A program made the position numbers and the translations under genes. Of a DNA stretch of 64,000 nucleotides, positions 32,258 through 41,530 are shown one piece after another (position 1 is the first letter of the stretch; each line of letters starts with the position of its first letter). Below the pieces are notes generated by a model. It had not been told where the DNA came from and ran no database searches. It worked only from the letters and a program-made list of their open reading frames with translations. The stretch comes from Phormidesmis sp963789215 (GTDB taxonomy: Bacteria > Cyanobacteriota > Cyanobacteriia > Phormidesmidales > Phormidesmidaceae), in NCBI GenBank assembly GCA_963789215.1, contig CAWBJY010000013.1, positions 289,034-353,033 on the forward strand, in the 5' to 3' direction.

Positions 32258-32676
32258 ATAGGCAGGTCCGTAGTACTTGTTCTCAAAAGATAGGGAAATA
32301 TTTAAACGAGATCTTTAGCAAAGTCTTTTTAGAGAAAAGCAGAAGATACAACAAATGCATATATAGCAGTGCAGTCTTATCGTCTTCTATTAGATTTGTG
32401 CTAGAAAAAAGTGTTGTTATTTTATTCGACTTGCAACAGACGTCAATGCAGCATAAGCCATTGAACCCAAAACTCATAAGCGTTTGTAGGTAAGGCTTGT
32501 TTCGTCAACGTCAAACAGATTACTGAAACTTAAGGTTCTCTTTATATGGGCGATCGCAAAGATACAAAACCTCAGAATTCGCCCTATATCTGCTTTATTC
32601 AATGCCAAATCTGCCTGAACCTCAATTTATCTTTCTTATAGTAACGAGCCGTTTACCCTTTCTCTATAGGCAATGA
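32258..32676. other. 419-bp gap within the metal importer gene set
   Basis: AT-rich DNA between the ATPase start and the binding-protein stop (both on the minus strand). A 65-codon ORF here (32283-32477) has no support. I see no riboswitch or terminator; the gap is long enough for a separate promoter for the ATPase and permease genes. Confidence 0.4.
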
Positions 32677-33825
32677 CTATTTGACAACATTTGTCACATC
32701 TATCTCATCTACCAAACTAGCATCGCCGCCTAGCGTGTCAGCAAAGATGCGCAGGTTATCTGCCATCATTCCAATATAGGTATGTGCTGGATTCACAGGC
32801 TCCATCTGAGCGTTCTGCGTCGCGCTAGCCGATCCCTCACCCGGCAAATCGTCATCAGCAGTATTTGCCAGCTTCACGCCGGCCTCACGGGCAATCTGGT
32901 CAGAAATTGTACTTGGAAACACCTCCGAGCCAAAAATAGCCGGAACCTCAGCCGCCTTAATTTGATCGACTAGAGCCGCCACTTCCTGCGCCGACGGCTC
33001 GCCAAAATCTGAAGGCTGCACCGCCCCAATCACCTCAAAGCCATACTTTCGCGCCCAGTACGGCCAAGAGTCGTGGTAGGTCAAAAGCTTGCGATTCTCT
33101 GGGGGAATGCTCGCAACCACCTCACGCGTCACCTCATCTAGCTGCGCAATTCGCTGCAAAAACTTAGCCAAATTCGCCTGGTAAATCGCCTCGCCATCGG
33201 GGTCTAGCTTAATGAGCTGATCGGCCGCCAGCGTAGCGTACTCAGCGGCGTAGTCTGGATCTACCCAAAGGTGCGGATTAGGTCTACCTGCCTCAGCCGG
33301 AAAGCTATTGTCAAACAGCCAGTCCTCCTTCTTGATAGCCTGGGTGCCCAGCTCATAAATCTCAACGTCGGCAGGCTTAGTAGACTCTGCTAGCGCCATC
33401 GAAGGCAGCTCCAGCGACAGGCCATTCACCAAAATCAAATCAGCTTGAGCCAGCAGCTCTCCATCAGAAGGGCGCGGTTCAAAAGTATGCGAGTTTGTCC
33501 CTTCGGGTACTAACCCAATCACCTGCATCCGATCGCCCGCAATATTGCTCACAATATTAGTAATCGGTGCAACCGTCGCAACGACAATCGGTTTGCCATC
33601 AGCCTGCGCAGACGCAACAGATTCAGAAGTGTCTTGCCCGGTCGCCGTGCGGCTTGTCACATTATCGCTACAGGCTCCTAGCCCTATCATCAGCGAAAAT
33701 ATAGGCAGAAACAGCAAATAGCTAGCTCGCTTTGGTAAGGGTCGACTTTGCAGACCACCCCTAGGCGCACCTGTAGAACGAGTCCAAGGAGAAAGCGGAG
33801 AAAGCAGCGTTTTTTTAGTCCTCAT
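32677..33825 (-). CDS. Zinc/manganese ABC substrate-binding lipoprotein (TroA/MntC/ZnuA family)
   Basis: About 382 residues from the ATG at 33825; an ATG at 33846 is in frame. The lipobox LGAC gives Cys52 as lipidation site. Likely metal ligands are His113 (SHTFEP), His185 (NPHLWVDP), His251 (TYHDSWPYW) and an Asp in DDD (324-326). The third ligand is His, as in TroA and ZnuA, where MntC and PsaA have Glu. There is no His-rich loop as in typical ZnuA. So zinc or both metals are possible, although the gene order resembles mntCAB. It delivers the metal to the permease at 30358. Confidence 0.85.
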   Translation of the reverse strand: MRTKKTLLSPLSPWTRSTGAPRGGLQSRPLPKRASYLLFLPIFSLMIGLGACSDNVTSRTATGQDTSESVASAQADGKPIVVATVAPITNIVSNIAGDRMQVIGLVPEGTNSHTFEPRPSDGELLAQADLILVNGLSLELPSMALAESTKPADVEIYELGTQAIKKEDWLFDNSFPAEAGRPNPHLWVDPDYAAEYATLAADQLIKLDPDGEAIYQANLAKFLQRIAQLDEVTREVVASIPPENRKLLTYHDSWPYWARKYGFEVIGAVQPSDFGEPSAQEVAALVDQIKAAEVPAIFGSEVFPSTISDQIAREAGVKLANTADDDLPGEGSASATQNAQMEPVNPAHTYIGMMADNLRIFADTLGGDASLVDEIDVTNVVK

Positions 33826-34467
33826 TATCAATCCGTTGAAGTACATCCTTAAGCGCGCTGCTTAAGGCCAGGTAAGGATAAACCTTAATTGGATAGACTC
33901 AACTCGCACAACCTTTCTAAGTTTAGAATTGCCCGATCTACAGACATTCTTAAGACCTGTAAAACAACTCATTGCGCTGAACGTGAAAGACGATATTCCG
34001 CTACCTCGCCCTCACCAGCCCGCCCGATAACCAGTCCGAAATAACCAGTCCGAAACAGACAGCTACGATACCGTTTGGGCTGCCTTCACCTACGACCATA
34101 CAGAGCAGGCATCTAAAGTGAACAATAGAGCAGATGTTTAGAGTGAATGTTTGTCTAAATTCTCTTCTGACTGAGGCCTGCTTGAGGTCGTCTCCCAAAA
34201 ATCGGTACAGATAGGTATAAAAAAGTAGGTGGATTTAGCTGAAAGCGAGTGTATAACTGATTATTCGGACCGTTAAAAACCGCTAATATAAACTCATCGA
34301 ACGCATCTAGCTGAACTGTAATTTAGCGCCGCTCTTAATACGACAAAAGTATGACAAGAGCAAGGTGTTAAAGATGACGGCTTCAAGGGTAGTCGCTCGT
34401 TCCTCTATTTTTTATCGCTTTCCATCCCAGCGCATTTTGCACTGGTGCCCACAGTCTTTGTTTGCTC
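33826..34467. other. Intergenic region between metal operon and J-domain gene
   Basis: About 640 bp without a supported gene. It contains a 14-bp tandem duplication (ATAACCAGTCCGAA at 34027-34040 and 34041-34054). It must hold the divergent promoters of the metal importer and the J-domain gene. A 65-codon ORF on the minus strand (34001-34198) has no family resemblance. Confidence 0.5.
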
Positions 34468-36270
34468 ATGTCTTCTTTTTCCGGTGATTACTACCGACGG
34501 CTGCGTCTGACCAAAAATGCCAGCCGCCAGGACATCAAAGCAGCGTTTCGGCGACTCTCTCGCAAACATCATCCAGATCTACATCCCAATCGGCAGAACG
34601 CCGCGATCGCCTTTCAGTCGCTGCGTGAAGCCTACGAAGTGCTCATAGACCGGATACAGCGCCAGCAATACGATCAAATTTGCCGCAGCGCCGGACAAAA
34701 CGAAGCCATGGCAGAAGCCGCTTTCTCTAGGGCCAACCGCCAGTTGCTAAACCCCCAAACGCCGACCGATTTCTATCTGCGCGGCGTTCGCTATGCGATC
34801 GCTCAAAACTACAAAGCCGCCCTCAAAGAATACGACTGCGCCCTAGCGCTTAACCACGAGCTAGAAGCCGCCTACCTGCGTCGCGCCGAAGCCCGCTACT
34901 CCCTTGGCGACGATCCCGGTGTCCTAGCCGACTGCCAAAGAGCCATTGCGATTGATCCCCAAGACTCGCAAACCCACTATTATCTGGGCCTAGCGCGCTT
35001 TCGACTAGGCTATGTGCAGAGCGCGATCGCCGCTTTCACCAGCGCAATTATTCACGATCCCGAAGATGCACAGAGCTTTGCCAGAAGAGGGCTAGCTCAT
35101 GAAGATCTCAACGATATTCCCGAAGCAGCTCAAGATCTGCGCCGCGCCGCCCAGCTTTATAAGCAGCAGGGAGATATCGCCAAATACGAACGGCTCAAGC
35201 AGTATCTTCGACGATTTGGCACAACCGGGCGATCGCTGCCGGTTAAAGTAACTCAGCAGCTAGCACAAGCCTGTTTAAATCTTTGGATAGGGCTATGGGT
35301 CGGGCTTAGCCGAGGTTTAGGATTCAAGCAGTCGAGCGCCAGCCGAGACTGGTCAACCGCAGCAACGAGCGAGCGAAACACCATCATTCGACAAAGATCG
35401 GTCGATCAGTTTTCCCTTAAGCCCGAAAATAGACCCGAAAGCGATCGCCCCAAGAACACCCCTCCCAAGCTAAATCGGTCCGATAGTAAGCCACTGCCGC
35501 CCCTTAAGCCACTTAGCAAACATCCCGATAGAAAGCGTCGCTGGCCGCTCGTAGAACGGCGATCGCGCCAGGTTTATTGGGCGCCCGGCATCAGCTCTAG
35601 ACCACTAGATAACGACACCGAATTCATCAGCGATCGCCCGATCGCCCGATTTTTAGGCGGGGTTCATACCACTTTTCGCCTTCTCACTAATCCAGCGGGC
35701 GAGCTAGTTCCCGTTTACCGGCAGCTTACCTACCGCCAGTCCAGTCGCGTGGGCTATGGGCTAGCCGTCTTAGCCAACCTCTGTCTGGTAACCGGGCTAA
35801 CGATACTACTCGACCAAACTAGCTGGCTACAGGCTTCTCGGCTATGGGCCGCAGGAGGAACCGCCTATGTGTCGATGATTCTCGCGATCGCGATCGCCAG
35901 ACTGTGCCTGCGCGCTCGAGGTCTGTGGGCCGCAGATATTTTCACCGTAGGCGTAGCCGTTGTGCCACTAGGCCTTTGCAGCTGCATGGTTATCGGCATC
36001 AAAGCTACTTCAGCGGCTCTCATCCAAACATTTGCGATCGCGCCCCCACCCCTCGCGCTCTGGTTCACCGATCTTTTAATTCTTTCAGCGCTTTTCTGGG
36101 CCATCTCACATTCACTCATCGCGCTCTACAGCGGCCTTAGTCAGCTCCACCCCTTTCCCGCAAAGGTCGCCGCCTGGTTTGTGCCATGGGTAGTCGCCAT
36201 CGGGTTTGCCACCGGTTTAGGCAGTTGGGAATGGTTAGCAGCACCTGCCAACAGCTTAATTTTCAGATAG
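34468..36270 (+). CDS. J-domain, TPR and multi-helix membrane protein
   Basis: About 600 residues from the ATG at 34468. An N-terminal J-domain with HPD at 35-37 (RKHHPDLHP) is followed by about four TPRs (residues about 95-250, for example AYLRRAEARYSLGDDPGVLA). A basic, Pro-rich linker leads to about five hydrophobic segments in the last 180 residues (VGYGLAVLANLCLVTGLTIL; DIFTVGVAVVPLGLCSCMVI; LALWFTDLLILSALFWAISH). The protein probably recruits DnaK to the membrane, with TPRs binding a client. This arrangement is seen in cyanobacteria; no specific process is known. Confidence 0.85.
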   Translation: MSSFSGDYYRRLRLTKNASRQDIKAAFRRLSRKHHPDLHPNRQNAAIAFQSLREAYEVLIDRIQRQQYDQICRSAGQNEAMAEAAFSRANRQLLNPQTPTDFYLRGVRYAIAQNYKAALKEYDCALALNHELEAAYLRRAEARYSLGDDPGVLADCQRAIAIDPQDSQTHYYLGLARFRLGYVQSAIAAFTSAIIHDPEDAQSFARRGLAHEDLNDIPEAAQDLRRAAQLYKQQGDIAKYERLKQYLRRFGTTGRSLPVKVTQQLAQACLNLWIGLWVGLSRGLGFKQSSASRDWSTAATSERNTIIRQRSVDQFSLKPENRPESDRPKNTPPKLNRSDSKPLPPLKPLSKHPDRKRRWPLVERRSRQVYWAPGISSRPLDNDTEFISDRPIARFLGGVHTTFRLLTNPAGELVPVYRQLTYRQSSRVGYGLAVLANLCLVTGLTILLDQTSWLQASRLWAAGGTAYVSMILAIAIARLCLRARGLWAADIFTVGVAVVPLGLCSCMVIGIKATSAALIQTFAIAPPPLALWFTDLLILSALFWAISHSLIALYSGLSQLHPFPAKVAAWFVPWVVAIGFATGLGSWEWLAAPANSLIFR

Positions 36271-36392
36271 ACGCCCGGACTCACATTAAGAGCTGTCGCT
36301 CGATATAGATAACCCTGGCGGGTACTGACTGTCTCTAAAAAGGTCAGTAAATTGGTGCTATCAATCAAATAGCTCCAAAAGAAGACACCGTT

Positions 36393-38264
36393 ATGCAATC
36401 TCGCAAACATCTTGCCTTAGAAGGCCGTATTGCCGCTGCCAAGCTCGCTTACGACCGCATCCATCCCGAACACCACGCCAACGGCGACGAACTCAAATAC
36501 CGCTTCGAACACAATGACGAGCTGCCCGAGCGTCAGGGCCTTCCTTCCCACATCGCCAACTACACCAAAGGTCTACCCCATCACGAAGACGACGGCCTGC
36601 TATGCAACCCCGCCGACTACCAAAAGTTCATTCAAGGCATCGATTCAGGCAATCCCCGAGACTTTCAGGACACACCGCTAGGGCCAAAGCCCTCCAAAAA
36701 CGCGCATGAGGACTGCGGCCGGATCGATTGGAAGTCCCAATACACTCAAACAGCCGACCAAAAGCAGCGCGTTCGCGAAACCGAGAGCAACAAAGCCATC
36801 AAAGGCATTCCGGTTAGAGCCTGGGAAAGCGCCGGGGCTGGTCATGTCTTCGACCTGCAAGGCCCAGATGCTCAGTCCGTTACCATGCCACCGGCCCCTG
36901 CCTTCGAAAGCCCAGAGTTTGTCGCCGAAGTCGCCGAAGTCTATGAAATGGCCCTGCTCCGAGACATTCCCTTCGCCCAGTTCGACAGCCACTCTAAAGT
37001 CGCCGCATCCTTAACTCGGCTTAACAATCTAGACTGGTTCCAAAACACACCGCTCAATACAGACTCGGCTGCTAGCGATCGCCGCAGAGGCCAGATCACC
37101 TGCCAAAATGCCTTTAGAGGCACCGCTGTCGGCGACACCGTTGGCCCCTACATCTCTCAATTCCTCTCCTTGGGCACCCCCGAACTAGGCGACGAGAAAA
37201 ACCCCAACAACCTGCTCGACGGCAATATCTCCTACGGCGCTATGCGGTTCGACAACCGGGTTCGCATCGCCGCCGAAAGAGACTACATGACCACCTGGAA
37301 CTGGTGGCTCGACGTTCAAAACGGCGCAGACCTGCGCGGCATGGAAACCTACCAAAACGTAGACTGCTACGGCAGCAACAAATACCGCTTCATCGCCACC
37401 CCGCGCGATCTGGCCACCTACGTCCATTACGACGCCCTCTACCAGGCTTATCTCAACGCCTGCCTGTTCATGCTCTCGTTCAAAGTCCCCTTCGATCCAG
37501 GCATTCCTTTCCAGGCCAGCGACAGCCTCGATCACCAGCAGGGATTTGCCCATTTTGGCGGCCCCCATATCCTGTCGCTCGTCACCGAAGTCGCCACCCG
37601 CGCCCTCAAAGCTGTCCGCTACCAAAAGTTCAACATTCATCGTCGGCTTCGCCCCGAAGCCGTTGCCGGGCGTATCCACCGAGCTTGCAGCAATCAGTTT
37701 ACAGCGCACCCCAGCACCCTCGCCGCCGCCGCCGCAATGGGTCACAAAATAGACAAAACCCTCACAGCCATTGCCGATCACAATCAGGCGCAAAATCAGC
37801 GCTACACCGAAGAACTCGGCAGTGGGAGCAACAGCGAATTTGGTCAACAAACGGACATCTTTTTGCTCCCCATGGCCTTCGCCGAAGGCTCCCCCATGCA
37901 TCCTGCCTACGGCGCAGGCCACGCCACCGTAGCAGGTGCTTGCGTCACCATTCTCAAAGCCTTCTTCGACCACGGCTACGTGCTCCCCTCAGAGCAGTAC
38001 GTCTTTTCCGCCAATGGCACCGAGCTAACGCCTGTTGCAGACAAAACGCTCAGACTCACCGTCGAAGGCGAACTCAACAAGCTAGCTTCTAACATTGCCA
38101 TTGGCCGCGACTGGGCGGGCGTTCACTACTTCACCGACTACTACGAGTCGCTGCGAATGGGCGAGCGCATTGCCATCGGCATCTTAGAAGAGCAAAAGCT
38201 CACCTATGGCGAAAATTTCAGCATGACGGTGCCACTCTTCAGCGGCGGCAGCATTCGAATCTAA
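36393..38264 (+). CDS. Vanadium-dependent haloperoxidase
   Basis: A 623-residue enzyme of the PAP2/haloperoxidase superfamily that oxidises bromide or iodide with hydrogen peroxide. Vanadate-site residues are Lys412 and Arg420 (QKFNIHRRLRPEA), the loop HPAYGAGH (His503-His510), and Arg572 and His578 (GRDWAGVH). In algal enzymes the loop reads PSGH; here the Ser is Ala508. No signal peptide is visible. Size and motifs match the bromoperoxidases of algae and marine cyanobacteria. Possible roles are peroxide removal or halogenated metabolites. It is a single gene, ending 192 bp before infC. Confidence 0.88.
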   Translation: MQSRKHLALEGRIAAAKLAYDRIHPEHHANGDELKYRFEHNDELPERQGLPSHIANYTKGLPHHEDDGLLCNPADYQKFIQGIDSGNPRDFQDTPLGPKPSKNAHEDCGRIDWKSQYTQTADQKQRVRETESNKAIKGIPVRAWESAGAGHVFDLQGPDAQSVTMPPAPAFESPEFVAEVAEVYEMALLRDIPFAQFDSHSKVAASLTRLNNLDWFQNTPLNTDSAASDRRRGQITCQNAFRGTAVGDTVGPYISQFLSLGTPELGDEKNPNNLLDGNISYGAMRFDNRVRIAAERDYMTTWNWWLDVQNGADLRGMETYQNVDCYGSNKYRFIATPRDLATYVHYDALYQAYLNACLFMLSFKVPFDPGIPFQASDSLDHQQGFAHFGGPHILSLVTEVATRALKAVRYQKFNIHRRLRPEAVAGRIHRACSNQFTAHPSTLAAAAAMGHKIDKTLTAIADHNQAQNQRYTEELGSGSNSEFGQQTDIFLLPMAFAEGSPMHPAYGAGHATVAGACVTILKAFFDHGYVLPSEQYVFSANGTELTPVADKTLRLTVEGELNKLASNIAIGRDWAGVHYFTDYYESLRMGERIAIGILEEQKLTYGENFSMTVPLFSGGSIRI

Positions 38265-38307
38265 ACGGTTCGTCGAGCTGCCCAAACGGCTTTTTTGTAA
38301 AGACACA

Positions 38308-38335
38308 TTGCCAGGGTGAGACTACCCCCTGGCAA
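38308..38335 (+). other. Perfect 9-bp stem hairpin between haloperoxidase and infC
   Basis: TTGCCAGGG (38308-38316) pairs with CCCTGGCAA (38327-38335) around a 10-base loop. There is no T run after it, so it is not a classical terminator. It lies 122 bp before the infC start and 44 bp after the haloperoxidase stop. It could be an mRNA-stabilising end or part of the infC leader. Confidence 0.75.
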
Positions 38336-38456
38336 GTTGGTTTAAAATGATCTATATATGGGAGTCACTCTATAACGTTGAATACGTTGTAGACATCAGC
38401 TTAGATTCACCGTTCACTTAACAAATCATCGTTGCGTTCTTTAAGAGGAAAAAACA

Positions 38457-38942
38457 ATCGCTAAGAAACCACTAATCAATCAACAGATTCGAACCGCACA
38501 GGTTCTCCTGATTGACAATGAGGGTACAAATCGGGGCCTCACAGATACCTCAGAAGCCTTGGCACTTGCTAAGTCTGTCAAGCTCGATCTGGTAGTGGTC
38601 TCGCCTGACCAGGAAGTCCCTGTTGCCAAAATTTTGGACTACGGCAAGCACCAGTACCAAAGTCGCAAGCGCCAAAAGCAGAGCGCTCGAACCTCTGTAA
38701 AAGAAGTCAGACTGCGCCCCAACGTCGGCGACTCTGACTATAAGGTAAGAATTGACAAGGCGATCGCCTGGCTAGAACGCGGCGATTCGGTTAAGTTCCA
38801 AGTGCGCCTAAGAGGCCGAGAACACCAGCACCGCGATCGCGCCACCGATTTGCTCACCCGCGTCGTCGAAGATTTAGCCAAAGTTAGCAAGGTACAGACG
38901 TTCGATCGGCGATCGCTCATGGTGCAAGTTGTTCCTAACTAG
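38457..38942 (+). CDS. infC: Translation initiation factor IF-3, AUC start
   Basis: 161 residues. The IF-3 N-domain (KKPLINQQIRTAQVLLIDNE, then NRGLTDTSEALALAKS) reads upstream without a break to ATC at 38457, and an in-frame TAA lies only five codons earlier (38442-38444). AAGAGG stands about nine bases before the ATC. So the start codon is AUC; the first ordinary start candidate (TTG, 38559) would cut away half of the N-domain. Rare starts (AUU in E. coli, AUC in Myxococcus) let IF-3 repress its own translation. The C-domain is complete (VKEVRLRPNVGDSDYKVRIDKA to LMVQVVPN). Confidence 0.93.
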   Translation: MAKKPLINQQIRTAQVLLIDNEGTNRGLTDTSEALALAKSVKLDLVVVSPDQEVPVAKILDYGKHQYQSRKRQKQSARTSVKEVRLRPNVGDSDYKVRIDKAIAWLERGDSVKFQVRLRGREHQHRDRATDLLTRVVEDLAKVSKVQTFDRRSLMVQVVPN

Positions 38943-39045
38943 CGATCGCACTGGCGCTATCTTTCGACGAGAACGCTAAAAATCAGAAAATAACTTAATT
39001 TAGAGAGGGCTAGGACGTTGATACAATCGCGTTCTAGCCTTTCTT

Positions 39046-40479
39046 ATGAAAACGCTCATGCCTCAGACGGTTCGTCACGTTCAGCCACCGCTGAAATTTG
39101 TTCCTGCTGCCTATAATCCTTGGGTAATGAGGATTGTTCATTGGCTGCTTCCCGTTTTTCTACGCATCCGGCTTCGCCCCTGGCTACCGGCTGGCATCAG
39201 CCGTATCGAAGTTAGCGGCGTCGATCCACTCGTCGATCTCTACCAACAGTTCGAAGCTGGACAAGCCCGCTTTCTGATGGCTCCGCGTCATGTAGAAGTA
39301 GACGATCCCCTCAGCGGTCTGTACTTATGCTCTAGAGCCGTCGCCAAAGCCGCCCAAAAACGAGGCATTCAGCTAAAGCAGCCCGTGCACATTCACTTTA
39401 TCTACGAGCGCGGCATGACCATCTGGGCTGGCAAGCTAGTAGGCTGGCTCCTCTCACGCATCGGCGGCACCCCCATCCGCAGAGGCCGAAAGCCCGACTG
39501 GGTAGGCCTCAAAGCCGCTAGAAAATTGATGATAGAAGGCGACATGCCGCTCGTTATAGCGCCCGAAGGAGCCACCAACGGACACAGCGAGCGGATTGGC
39601 CCATTAGAACCAGGCGTTGCACAGCTAGGCTTTTGGTGCGCAGAAGATCTACAAAAAGCAAATCGTTCTGAAACCGTTTTTATCGTTCCAATAGGTATTC
39701 AATACCGCTACGAGCAAAGCAACTGGCCGCGTCTATCAACATTGCTAAGCCGACTGGAAAAACAAAGCGGATTACCTCCCATTAACAGCGGCAGTTCTAA
39801 AGGCAAAGCACCTCCAGACAAAGACTGCTACCTGAGAATCTTACGCTTGGGCGAGCACCTCATCGAAACAATGGAAAAGTTCTATCAACGCTGCTATCAC
39901 CAAAAACTTGAGCCAGCCGCAGATCGAACAGAACCTTATACAGAAACGGAAGCCTGCACCCAACGACTACACACACTATTAGACAGAGCGCTCAGCGTAT
40001 CAGAACAGTTCTTTAATCTGAAAGGAAACGGCACGTTTGTAGATCGCGCGCGGCAAATAGAAGAGGCTAGCTGGAACTACATCTATCGAGAAGACTTACC
40101 AGAACTAGACCAACTTTCGCCGCTAGAAAAAGGACTCGCCGACTGGGCCGCACAAGAAGCTAGCCTGAGAGAGCTGCATATGAGAATTGTTGAAAGTTTC
40201 GTAGCCGTAGACGAACACTATCTCAAAGAAAACCCTTCGTTCGAGCGCTGCGCCGAAACCACGCTGCTCATGTCCGATATGCTCGCTCGCTTAGATGGCG
40301 ACAAGCTACCGGGCCGACCTAGGCTAGGACTCCGCTGGGTACAAATGACCGTACAGCCACCCATCGAAGTAACTTCTCGGCTAGCAGATTATCAGATCAA
40401 TAGAAGGTCGGGTCGTCAGGCGGTAGGTGCGTTAACAGAAGACATTCGCACATCGCTAGAAGAGACCATCAAACGTTAA
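39046..40479 (+). CDS. PlsC-like acyltransferase family protein
   Basis: A 477-residue protein. Residues about 75-240 carry the acyltransferase motifs of 1-acyl-glycerol-3-phosphate acyltransferases: HX4D in PRHVEVDDP, GGTPIRRGRK and the EGATNGHSERIGPLEPG block (where EGTRS is usual), then VPIGIQYRY. The remaining ~230 residues are helical and lack a known domain. The substrate is therefore uncertain; the N-terminal half supports membrane glycerolipid acylation. No transmembrane helix is strong apart from a hydrophobic stretch at about 25-45. Confidence 0.8.
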   Translation: MKTLMPQTVRHVQPPLKFVPAAYNPWVMRIVHWLLPVFLRIRLRPWLPAGISRIEVSGVDPLVDLYQQFEAGQARFLMAPRHVEVDDPLSGLYLCSRAVAKAAQKRGIQLKQPVHIHFIYERGMTIWAGKLVGWLLSRIGGTPIRRGRKPDWVGLKAARKLMIEGDMPLVIAPEGATNGHSERIGPLEPGVAQLGFWCAEDLQKANRSETVFIVPIGIQYRYEQSNWPRLSTLLSRLEKQSGLPPINSGSSKGKAPPDKDCYLRILRLGEHLIETMEKFYQRCYHQKLEPAADRTEPYTETEACTQRLHTLLDRALSVSEQFFNLKGNGTFVDRARQIEEASWNYIYREDLPELDQLSPLEKGLADWAAQEASLRELHMRIVESFVAVDEHYLKENPSFERCAETTLLMSDMLARLDGDKLPGRPRLGLRWVQMTVQPPIEVTSRLADYQINRRSGRQAVGALTEDIRTSLEETIKR

Positions 40480-40609
40480 AGCATCCACCGTGGCACTGCG
40501 ATAGATAAAAGCGACGCGATATATTAAATCAGCATGGTAGTGTGTATCCAAGAAACATACCTACCGCCACCCTACTTCGCCGCAATTCATAGACCGAGAG
40601 CATCCACCT

Positions 40610-41347
40610 ATGACCCTAAACTTTCAGATTGTTCTCTTTTGGCTAGCAATGTTAGCGGCTGGATTAGCGCTAGGATATCTTTTTCTAAGATCCGTGCTAG
40701 GTCGCCAAGCTGCTCAAAAGAACCTGATCTATGCGGCACCCTGGATCGTCCTAGGCGGCCTAGCAGGACTACTAGTACCCTTGCTAGGCGCATATGGACT
40801 AGTAGCACTATTAGGCATTTATATCCTGATAGTTGCGCTCTGGTTGATTAGCTGGCCATCTCGGCTTAAAGGCGCAGGGGAGCTAAAGCTCGACGTAGGC
40901 AAAACAGCTCAAAATAGCGTCTTGAGCTGGGTCGGGTTGCTAACAACTGCAGGCGCGATCGCCCTTACCCTTCTTCTCCTAGACCAGCTCACGGGCCCGC
41001 TCACCACAACTACCGGCATCATCTCCGGCCTCGTGCAAATACTATTCTTTTGGACAATTCCACTATTCTTCTTTCTCCTTAGCCGCACCCACCTAGAAAT
41101 TAGAGAGAATGGCCTTGCCTACCTTTTCGCCTGGCAGCCCTGGGAACGCATTGCCGCCTTCGGTTGGGACGACGATCAGCCCAGTACTCTTCTTTTTAAG
41201 CTAGTTCCTCGATCTCCTATTTCACGCCGATATATCACAATGACCATTCCGGCTACCCAGATAGAAACCGTAGACAAAATATTAGAACGCTATCTCATTG
41301 AAGACGAAGATCTAGACGATGAGATGGATGCGTTGGGTTCGAGATAA
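40610..41347 (+). CDS. DUF5673-like membrane protein
   Basis: A 245-residue protein with about five hydrophobic segments in the first 165 residues (LFWLAMLAAGLALGYLFL, WIVLGGLAGLLVPLLGAYGL, LLGIYILIVALWLI). A cytoplasmic domain follows that matches the DUF5673 pattern: LEIRENGLAYLFAWQPWERI, then FGWDDDQPSTLLFKL and an acidic end. This pattern resembles bacterial PH-like YcxB/YdjM-type domains. The function is unknown. It follows the acyltransferase after 130 bp. Confidence 0.7.
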   Translation: MTLNFQIVLFWLAMLAAGLALGYLFLRSVLGRQAAQKNLIYAAPWIVLGGLAGLLVPLLGAYGLVALLGIYILIVALWLISWPSRLKGAGELKLDVGKTAQNSVLSWVGLLTTAGAIALTLLLLDQLTGPLTTTTGIISGLVQILFFWTIPLFFFLLSRTHLEIRENGLAYLFAWQPWERIAAFGWDDDQPSTLLFKLVPRSPISRRYITMTIPATQIETVDKILERYLIEDEDLDDEMDALGSR

Positions 41348-41450
41348 AGCCCTAGCTGTTGCCAAGGCTTAGAGATCTAAAAACAAAAAGCTATCAACAA
41401 TCTACTGTACTGGCCCAGCAGGATTGCTTGGAGAAACAACGATACCTTGG

Positions 41451-41494
41451 CGAAACTCCGAATAGCGAAACCTCGAATAGCGAAGCCCTAAATA
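41451..41494. repeat. Degenerate tandem repeat, about 15 bp x3
   Basis: Three imperfect copies of GCGAAACTCCGAATA-like sequence lie between the convergent DUF5673 and CAP genes. Confidence 0.7.
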
Positions 41495-41530
41495 GTTGAG
41501 CCATAAATGATTAGATGATTAAGCGATCGC

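Noticed and set aside
32283..32477. 65-codon minus-strand ORF between the metal ATPase and binding-protein genes
   Set aside because: AT-rich, Leu/Ser/Lys-biased translation without family likeness.
34001..34198. 65-codon minus-strand ORF in the metal operon promoter region
   Set aside because: No recognisable pattern; it spans a tandem duplication and has no ribosome binding site.
37185..38092. Long ORFs of 262 codons on both strands inside the haloperoxidase gene
   Set aside because: They are overlapping frames caused by the high-GC codon use of the haloperoxidase, whose active-site motifs are clear.
38559..38942. Shorter infC starting at TTG 38559
   Set aside because: It removes a large part of the IF-3 N-domain that is plainly encoded upstream in the same frame.
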